Assembly: GCA_003554535.1 (NCBI GenBank)
Contig: PWGT01000007.1
Location: forward strand, 1-11,288
Direction of reading: 5' to 3'
Length of the DNA: 11,288 bases
Source: Syntrophomonadaceae bacterium
Lineage (GTDB): Bacteria; Bacillota_D; Dethiobacteria; DTU022; PWGO01
This document shows, piece by piece, positions 6,511 to 11,288 of the stretch (the stretch's first letter is position 1; every line of letters begins with the position of its first letter). The notes beneath the pieces are model-generated. The model was not told where the DNA came from. It saw only the letters and a program-made list of their open reading frames with translations, and ran no database searches. The position numbers and the translations under genes were made by a program.

Positions 6511-7608
6511 TCATTCATCACGTGGAGGGAGAATAAAAATTTCCCGCTGCTCCGTATTAACAAGCTTTATGCCTATAGGATCTTCCGGGCAAAAATGAAC
6601 ACATACTCCGCACCCGATGCATTTCTTTTTATCAACTACTGCCACATCATCAAGTATTTGGATAGCATCAAGAGGACATTTATCTTCACAGATCCCGCAG
6701 CCAATACAATTTTCAGCGTCCACACTAGCAAGATAATAAGTTACCGTATGAAATGGGATAGCTCCTTCATAAAAAAGACGAAAAATCCCGCAGCAACAGC
6801 TACAACAACTGCAAATGCCATCTATTTCTCTTGCCATGTCTAATTGGCTATGGAATATTTTATGGACAAGTCCGTTGTCTTCTGCTTCCCGAAGAACTTC
6901 TTTGGCCTTTTCTTTGGTAATTTCCTGAGCAAAGTCATAGTTTACGGCAAATTCAGCAATTTTTCCGAAAATAAGGCAATTATGGCGTATATCTGTTACC
7001 TGGCAAGGCTTACCGGTTAAATCTCTTTCAATCCGGCAATAGCAGTGAGCCAGAGCAAACTTATCCTGTGCTTCCACAATCTGGTCTATGTCTTCGGAAG
7101 GAATGATCATGTCTGCCTCCTCCGAGACAACTTCATTAACGGGGACCACCCGGGCGGGAACAGGAAGAGTCTTAGCCCCGGACATCATCAAGTCATAATT
7201 TCTTTGAGCACCGGCACGAAGTTCTGCAAACAATTTTTCCATGTATTCTGCAATTTTCTGAGATTCTTTATCTTTTTTACCGCGCATCATCTGAAATTCA
7301 ATTATACCCGGAAACGGAGGCATGAGGGTATATACTTTAATACCTGTTTTACGGCTATGGGTTCCGGCAATAAAACCTTTTCTCATAAGATTTTCAAGTA
7401 ATTCTTCGACCTTTTCGCGGGGCAGTTCTGCTACTTCCATTATTTCATCTATATTCATGGAATTTTTGCCAAATACAGTTAGTAATTCTGCTTCTTCTTC
7501 CGTAATAAGGGCTTGGAAAAATTCGATCATTGTATCGGTAACAGGAAACGGCATTTTGCCTGCCTGAACAACCCGGTCCGCTAATTGAAACCATATTTTG
7601 TTTGACAT
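6511..7608 (-). CDS. Winged-helix / 2[4Fe-4S] ferredoxin fusion protein with CxCCxCCC motif
   Basis: From the ATG at 7608 the protein has 365 residues. Residues about 34-96 look like a winged helix-turn-helix (MNIDEIMEVAELPREKVEELL, then a KGFI wing and TGIKVYTL). Then come HCYCR (Cys189, 191), Cys202, CLIFG (Cys211), and CSCCSCCC (Cys266, 268, 269, 271, 272, 273). The tail has two classic ferredoxin motifs: Cys301, 304, 307, 311-Pro and Cys330, 333, 336, 340-Pro. I chose 7608 because GAAGGAGAG lies 6 bases upstream of it; the first ATG at 7671 lacks a ribosome site. The domain mix suggests either a redox-sensing regulator or an electron carrier using the winged helix for protein contacts. 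It sits 66 bases after the acyl-CoA synthetase gene. Confidence 0.87.
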   Translation of the reverse strand: MSNKIWFQLADRVVQAGKMPFPVTDTMIEFFQALITEEEAELLTVFGKNSMNIDEIMEVAELPREKVEELLENLMRKGFIAGTHSRKTGIKVYTLMPPFPGIIEFQMMRGKKDKESQKIAEYMEKLFAELRAGAQRNYDLMMSGAKTLPVPARVVPVNEVVSEEADMIIPSEDIDQIVEAQDKFALAHCYCRIERDLTGKPCQVTDIRHNCLIFGKIAEFAVNYDFAQEITKEKAKEVLREAEDNGLVHKIFHSQLDMAREIDGICSCCSCCCGIFRLFYEGAIPFHTVTYYLASVDAENCIGCGICEDKCPLDAIQILDDVAVVDKKKCIGCGVCVHFCPEDPIGIKLVNTEQREIFILPPRDE

Positions 7609-7674
7609 ATGTATCTCTCCTTCATCAATTAATATGGAGATTGACATACTCCCAAAATCTGACTCAAACACTTT

Positions 7675-9582
7675 TTATTCTTGCTTTGCTTTCTCATTTT
7701 TGTATAAATCCTCTATGCGGTCTGCGTATTTATTTTCCACAGCATGTTTTTTCACCTTAAGGGTAGGGGTTAATTCACCTCCCTCCAGAGATACTGCTTC
7801 TTCTATGAGGATAAATCTTTTTACCTGTTCGAAATTGTTAAAGTAATAATTAGCTTCCTCTACTTCTTCTTTATAAAGATTTGCCACTTTTTCATCTTTA
7901 AATAACGAAGGATCAACTTTGGAGGGAATCTTTTCGCCAACCTGGGTATAGGTATATTCGGTGAGGTTTCTATCAAAATCTACTTTGTTTTCTTCGGCAA
8001 AATCCACTAATTTTTTGAATTCAGGCTGTATCAAGGCTGCTATATATTTTCTGTTATCGCCTAAAACTATTGCCTCTTCAATCCAGGGACTTTTCCTTAA
8101 CTTTTCCTCGATGGGAAGAGGCGCCACATTTTTACCTGTAGAAAGTACCAGAATATGCTTTTTGCGTTCTTTATAAAAAAAGTATCCTTCATCATCAAAA
8201 AACCCGATATCACCGGATTTTAACCAGCCATCTTCCGTTATAGCTTCTTTGGTTTCTTCAGGAAGATTATAGTAACCCTGCATTATGCCATCACCCTTAA
8301 TAAGTAATTCGCCATCTTCGGCAATTTTTTCTGTTATTCCGGGAATGGGTGGTCCCACAGAACCCGGCCGGAATTTATTTGAAGGAACAATGTTAACAGG
8401 TCCGGCAGTTTCTGTAAGCCCGTAGGTTTCCAGTAGTGGAAGACCTATTCCGTTAAAGAAATATGCTAATTCTTTGCGCAAAGAGGCAGCACCTGAGACA
8501 CATGTTCTTAAACGTTCTAGTCCACCCATAATTCTTATTTTCCGGAAAACCAACCGGTCAGCCAAGCGATGCTTGAACTGTAACCCCCGAGAAGGTTCTT
8601 TATTTTTACTTCGTGTTTCTCCGATATCCCGGGCGACCCCGGCAGCCCAGTAAAATATCTTGCGGCGAAGTATTCCCGATGACTCCACTTTTTCTATTAG
8701 TCTGTCATAGACGCGCTCCCAAAGCCTGGGCACTGCAGCCATGGCTACAGGCCTAATAAGGGATATGTCTTCTGATAATTTTTCCGGAACGCTGAAATAA
8801 CATGAAAGCCTTCCTATGAGTGAACAGAGAAAATTTGCCCGCATGCCAACATGGGCAAAGGGTAAAAAACCAAGCATAATGTCACCGGGTTTATAATCTA
8901 AAACTTCCTTTAAACCGAAAGTTATGGAGATTAAGTTCCAGTGGGTTAACATGACCCCTTTAGGATTTCCGGTGGTCCCGCTGGAATAAATAATACTACA
9001 AAAATCATCGGGTTTGATGTTATGCTGCCTTTCTTCGTAAACCAGGGAGTTTTGTTCATTCTTTGCTCCCAACTTCTTTAACTCTTCCAGGGAGTAAATG
9101 TTTTCATGAGTGTTTTCCTGGGGATCAATGTTAATGATGTATTCTAAATGAGGAATATTTTTCTTAACTTCCAGCACCTTATCCAATCTTTCTTGATTGT
9201 CTACAAATATTAGTTTACTGCCTGAATCATTAAGAATATATTCTATAGAAGGAGAAGAAAGAGTGTGATATATGGTAACAGTAACTCCTCCTGTAGTGAG
9301 GATTGCAAAATCCGCCAGGGGCCATTCGTACCTTGTTTCAGACAGAATGCTGATTCTGTCACCTTTTTCTAAGCCCAGGGCTATTAAACCAAGAGCAAGT
9401 TCCTTTATTTCCCGGGAAAACTCCCGGTAAGTCAGCTTGGTAAATTCATTTTCTCCCGGCTTTCGGTAAGCTGCAGCCACTACTTCCGGATCAGCTATAG
9501 TGGCAGTGTTCAACAAGTCCCCCAGGGTTATCCTTTTAAAAAACGGCAACTCTTTTCCCTTAACTATTTTTTCGGAAGTCAT
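7675..9582 (-). CDS. Long-chain acyl-CoA synthetase (AMP-forming)
   Basis: It activates fatty acids to acyl-CoA with ATP and CoA through an acyl-adenylate. The 635-residue ANL-superfamily protein carries the P-loop YSSGTTGNPKG (199-209), FLPFAHVG (239-246), the A5 motif YGLTET (387-392), SGDIG (456-460), the hinge region YKERKKHILVLSTGKNVAP (470-488), and the C-terminal LTPTLKVKK (604-612) with the catalytic Lys. The TGKNVAP and LTPTLK forms are characteristic of the long-chain (FadD15/FAA-like) branch rather than acetyl-CoA synthetases. AGGA lies 7-8 bases before the ATG. The gene is followed after 66 bases by the winged-helix Fe-S gene and preceded by a 500-base gap after the hydratase. Chain-length preference cannot be read from sequence. 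Confidence 0.94.
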   Translation of the reverse strand: MTSEKIVKGKELPFFKRITLGDLLNTATIADPEVVAAAYRKPGENEFTKLTYREFSREIKELALGLIALGLEKGDRISILSETRYEWPLADFAILTTGGVTVTIYHTLSSPSIEYILNDSGSKLIFVDNQERLDKVLEVKKNIPHLEYIINIDPQENTHENIYSLEELKKLGAKNEQNSLVYEERQHNIKPDDFCSIIYSSGTTGNPKGVMLTHWNLISITFGLKEVLDYKPGDIMLGFLPFAHVGMRANFLCSLIGRLSCYFSVPEKLSEDISLIRPVAMAAVPRLWERVYDRLIEKVESSGILRRKIFYWAAGVARDIGETRSKNKEPSRGLQFKHRLADRLVFRKIRIMGGLERLRTCVSGAASLRKELAYFFNGIGLPLLETYGLTETAGPVNIVPSNKFRPGSVGPPIPGITEKIAEDGELLIKGDGIMQGYYNLPEETKEAITEDGWLKSGDIGFFDDEGYFFYKERKKHILVLSTGKNVAPLPIEEKLRKSPWIEEAIVLGDNRKYIAALIQPEFKKLVDFAEENKVDFDRNLTEYTYTQVGEKIPSKVDPSLFKDEKVANLYKEEVEEANYYFNNFEQVKRFILIEEAVSLEGGELTPTLKVKKHAVENKYADRIEDLYKNEKAKQE

Positions 9583-9752
9583 TTTTGTTCCTGGTTTTCC
9601 GAAGCATTAATATCTTTCAGGTAAATACTCAGGCTATGCATACATCCCCACTTTCCCCTCCCTCCCAGAAATTGGAGAAAAAGTGTAGATAAGCAAAAAT
9701 AAAACAATGCCCTTGTTGCCAAGCTAAGTAGATACACCTTTAGATAGAAATG

Positions 9753-9923
9753 CTTCCAGTGCCTAACATTTTGGTTAGTCAGGCAGATAGCTCACGGGAG
9801 TATGCAGTTCACCCACCCTATTGCAGCAGTATGGTTATTCTATATTCCTCCACTGGTAAGGAAAGTTGTCTTACTCAATACGGCTGGTGTCTTTTCTTTC
9901 AGGCGGTGCCGCCTGGTTTTCTT
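9753..9923 (+). ncRNA. Possible small structured RNA, plus strand
   Basis: The segment begins with a long-range stem (9753-9761 with 9851-9860) enclosing a local hairpin at 9763-9778, and it ends with a good intrinsic terminator at 9900-9923. Nothing else on the plus strand would use that terminator. No clear promoter was found; TTGCCA near 9717-9722 with TTAGAT about 18 bases on is weak. It would be transcribed opposite to the flanking acyl-CoA genes. The RNA family is unrecognised. Confidence 0.25.
9900..9923 (+). terminator. Rho-independent terminator (plus strand)
   Basis: CAGGCGG (9900-9906) and CCGCCTG (9909-9915) form a GC-rich stem with a minimal loop, followed by GTTTTCTT. The opposite strand lacks a T-tract after the stem, so the orientation is plus, against the flanking genes. 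Confidence 0.5.
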
Positions 9924-10083
9924 ATCCCCGAGCTATCAAAACTCAGGTTTTTTTCACCTGCCTTTTCCATAAGATATAAGACAAGCTGTGACCGGTGAAG
10001 TATATTTTCCTTGGGCAAATCTGCAGGGTTTTCTGCCAGTGAGAATGCTTAGTTTTTACAAAAAATATTATAAATAGCACATT

Positions 10084-10932
10084 TTAAGTGTTAAACCATG
10101 CCGCGGCGTTGGTTAAGCAATATTCACCTCTTTCTTTTGTTTTACATCTAAATAATATCATTTCCGGTGATTCCTTCCACATTTCAGTTACTATAGTTTC
10201 TCCCGGGTACACGGGCCTGGAAAAACGAACTTTGATGGCTTTAAACATCTCGGTATTGTCATTACATAGTCTCCTGAGGATAGCTCTTCCCGCAACACCA
10301 AAAGTGCAAAGACCGTGTAAAATAGGTTTTTCAAAGCCAGCCATTTGAGCAAACTCGGGATCTATATGCAAAGGATTTGAATCGCCGGAAAGGCGGTAGA
10401 TAGCAGCCTGCTGGGGAAGAGTTTCTAACTCTACCACCTCGTCTGGCTCCCTGTCAGGTGCTTCATAGCCGGGCTCCGGGCCTTTTTCTCCTCCAAAACC
10501 ACCTTCACCTCTAATAAAAAAGCCAATGCGGTTATAATAAACTACGTCCCCTTTATTATCTACTGTGTCTACGTCTATTTCCACCAAAGCACCTTTGCCT
10601 TTGTCATAAATATTGGCTATCTTTGGTTTGGATATCAGTTCTCCATCAACAGGAGCCGGATGTTTCCTTTGCTCCAGATACTGCTCACCATGCAGTAGCA
10701 TAGCCGGATTAAACTGAATTTCCTCCATGCTCATAAAACTGGTAACCGCAGGCACCAGGGGAATTACTCCAAAAGTAGGCAAAGCCACCAGGTTATTTTC
10801 GTATACGTATTTTAGATCTTCCGGCTCTGCTCCGGCACCAACTCCAAGAGCATAAAGTATCACATCTTTCTGGGTGAAATTGTAAGGTAACGGTTCTAAT
10901 TCTTTACCAACTGCTGACAAATCAATAGGCAT
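10084..10932 (-). CDS. MaoC-type 2-enoyl-CoA hydratase (hydratase 2, R-specific)
   Basis: This is a 282-residue double hot-dog protein. The C-terminal half carries the hydratase-2 signature YRLSGDSNPLHIDP (179-192) with catalytic Asp184 and His189, five residues apart as in the family, followed by FEKPILHGLCTFG. The N-terminal half is the degenerate hot-dog that shapes the acyl pocket, as in eukaryotic peroxisomal MFE-2 and related bacterial long-chain hydratases. It is expected to hydrate trans-2-enoyl-CoA to (R)-3-hydroxyacyl-CoA. AAGGAGGT lies 7 bases before the ATG, a near-perfect ribosome site. It is the first visible gene of the minus-strand fatty-acid and redox set; no dehydrogenase or thiolase is in the window. 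The R stereochemistry is inferred from the family. Confidence 0.92.
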   Translation of the reverse strand: MPIDLSAVGKELEPLPYNFTQKDVILYALGVGAGAEPEDLKYVYENNLVALPTFGVIPLVPAVTSFMSMEEIQFNPAMLLHGEQYLEQRKHPAPVDGELISKPKIANIYDKGKGALVEIDVDTVDNKGDVVYYNRIGFFIRGEGGFGGEKGPEPGYEAPDREPDEVVELETLPQQAAIYRLSGDSNPLHIDPEFAQMAGFEKPILHGLCTFGVAGRAILRRLCNDNTEMFKAIKVRFSRPVYPGETIVTEMWKESPEMILFRCKTKERGEYCLTNAAAWFNT

Positions 10933-10969
10933 AAATAATTACCTCCTTCTAATTATTAATATTTTTATT

Positions 10970-10988
10970 TAGGCTGATCCTCAGCCTA
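10970..10988 (-). other. Hairpin in the hydratase mRNA leader
   Basis: TAGGCTGA and TCAGCCTA form a perfect 8-bp stem with a 3-base loop, about 20 bases upstream of the hydratase ribosome site. There is no T-tract on the minus strand, so it is not a terminator. It could stabilise the 5' end of the message. Confidence 0.45.
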
Positions 10989-11022
10989 CCTGAAGCCGTT
11001 TCTCATAAAATAAACTGCTTAC

Positions 11023-11051
11023 TTTATATTAGAATAACAATAGCTTAAAAA
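11023..11051 (-). promoter_or_regulatory. Candidate promoter for the hydratase gene
   Basis: On the minus strand, TATAAA (11028-11023) could be a -10 box. Seventeen bases upstream is TTTTTA (11051-11046), a poor -35 that overlaps the palindrome at 11045-11072. Transcription would start near 11016, giving a leader of about 84 bases containing the hairpin at 10970-10988. AT-rich sequence makes false matches likely. Confidence 0.28.
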
Positions 11052-11072
11052 TAATTTTCTAATTATTTTTAA
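11045..11072. repeat. Perfect AT palindrome upstream of the hydratase
   Basis: TTAAAAATAATT (11045-11056) is the exact inverted repeat of 11061-11072, with a TTCT centre. It overlaps the candidate -35 region, so it could be an operator, but a 12-bp all-AT palindrome may also arise by chance in such AT-rich DNA. Confidence 0.4.
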
Positions 11073-11075
11073 AAC

Positions 11076-11095
11076 TGCTATATAACATTATAGCA
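11076..11095. repeat. Inverted repeat TGCTATA-N6-TATAGCA
   Basis: A 20-base imperfect palindrome with 7-bp arms lies just upstream of the AT palindrome. Its size and symmetry suit a dimeric regulator such as a TetR-family protein, which often control fatty-acid genes in Bacillota. No regulator gene is in the window, so this is only a candidate site. Confidence 0.35.
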
Positions 11096-11288
11096 TATGA
11101 ATGTGTTTGGAAGATAATGTTTTTAAAAAATTTTGATTTAATTTACATAATTTATGAGATCGTATAAATTTCATAATTAGGCGAGAAGGCATTGATTATA
11201 TTCAAATAAATTGACCAAAATTATAACGGCTATTTTTTGGGGGGGGGCAATAATTGAAGAAACTTCTTAAAGCCTAGCTTTGATAGAA
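11096..11288. other. AT-rich intergenic DNA with poly-G tract
   Basis: I see no gene in this end segment. The notable item is TTTTTT followed by nine Gs at 11233-11247. Past it lie two tiny inverted repeats (GAAG-AAA-CTTC and AAGC-CTA-GCTT) near the window edge. A neighbouring gene or its control region may begin beyond the window. Confidence 0.4.

Larger units (their letters stand above)
9583..10083. other. 500-base structured intergenic region
   Basis: No convincing protein gene is present. I can see a long-range pairing of CTTCCAGTG (9753-9761) with CACTGGTAAG (9851-9860, one bulge), a local hairpin CTAAC-ATTTTG-GTTAG (9763-9778), a strong terminator-like hairpin at 9900-9923, and CAGGT/ACCTG pairing near 9943-9960. 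No riboswitch consensus (T-box, SAM, cobalamin, GEMM, glycine, THF) was recognised on either strand. It separates the hydratase and acyl-CoA synthetase genes, so it may contain a promoter for the latter, a small RNA or decayed mobile DNA. Confidence 0.4.

Noticed and set aside
7045..7401. Plus-strand 118-residue frame inside the winged-helix Fe-S gene
   Set aside because: It is an antisense frame of a gene with clear domains; its composition looks like a shadow and no start signal is visible.
7609..7671. N-terminal extension of the winged-helix Fe-S protein from the ATG at 7671
   Set aside because: There is no ribosome site for 7671, whereas GAAGGAGAG precedes the ATG at 7608; the extension does not look like part of a domain.
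7609..7674. GGGAGTATGTCA on the minus strand as a possible second IS605 right end
   Set aside because: Only a dozen bases match memory of such ends, with no preceding hairpin and no transposase remnant.
9750..9998. Plus-strand 82-residue frame in the 500-base gap
   Set aside because: It reads through the GC-rich terminator hairpin at 9900-9923, has no ribosome site and resembles no protein family I know.
9583..10083. Riboswitch or T-box ahead of the acyl-CoA synthetase
   Set aside because: An AGGGTGG string was noticed on the minus strand, but it does not match the full T-box antiterminator, and no other riboswitch consensus fits.
1..11288. CRISPR array
   Set aside because: No regularly spaced direct repeats occur anywhere; the repeats seen are scattered REP-like hairpins.

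Overview
The window looks like the chromosome of an anaerobic, low-GC Bacillota (Clostridia) bacterium. The support for this is AT-rich intergenic DNA, strong AGGAGG-type ribosome binding sites, sigma-A type promoter boxes, two ferredoxin-like iron-sulfur proteins, and fatty-acid activation and hydration genes. The closest lifestyle match I can suggest is a fatty-acid-oxidising anaerobe of the Syntrophomonadales type. That is an inference from gene content, not a demonstrated placement.

Left part (1-3880). A tRNA-Arg(UCU) is followed by a REP-like hairpin and a decayed N-terminal scrap of a REP-associated tyrosine (Y1) transposase. Next comes a minus-strand methyl-accepting chemotaxis receptor with its own sigma-A promoter. 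The next intergenic region carries two more REP-like repeats; one is nearly identical to the first but inverted. It ends in an extended -10 promoter placed so that the transcript of the next gene, a membrane-anchored alpha/beta hydrolase on the plus strand, should be leaderless. Just after the hydrolase lies what I read as the right end of a dead IS605-family element: a TnpB C-terminal tail and an omega-RNA-like hairpin. A small basic ORF with a Cys-rich tail follows.

Right part (3883-10932). Five minus-strand genes, read in transcription order, are: a type 2 (MaoC, hydratase-2) enoyl-CoA hydratase; after about 500 bp, a long-chain acyl-CoA synthetase; a winged-helix/ferredoxin fusion protein; a phytoene-desaturase-like FAD oxidoreductase; and a second ferredoxin-type protein. 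The two Fe-S proteins share a rare block of six cysteines in eight residues (CxCCxCCC), an upstream CxCR motif and a C-terminal 2[4Fe-4S] domain, and they flank the FAD enzyme. This suggests an electron-transfer module tied to acyl-CoA metabolism. It is the most interesting content of the window.

The 9583-10083 gap holds several inverted repeats and a good plus-strand terminator with no convincing gene before it, so it may encode a small RNA. The right end (10933-11288) is AT-rich leader and intergenic DNA with two palindromes and a poly-G tract.
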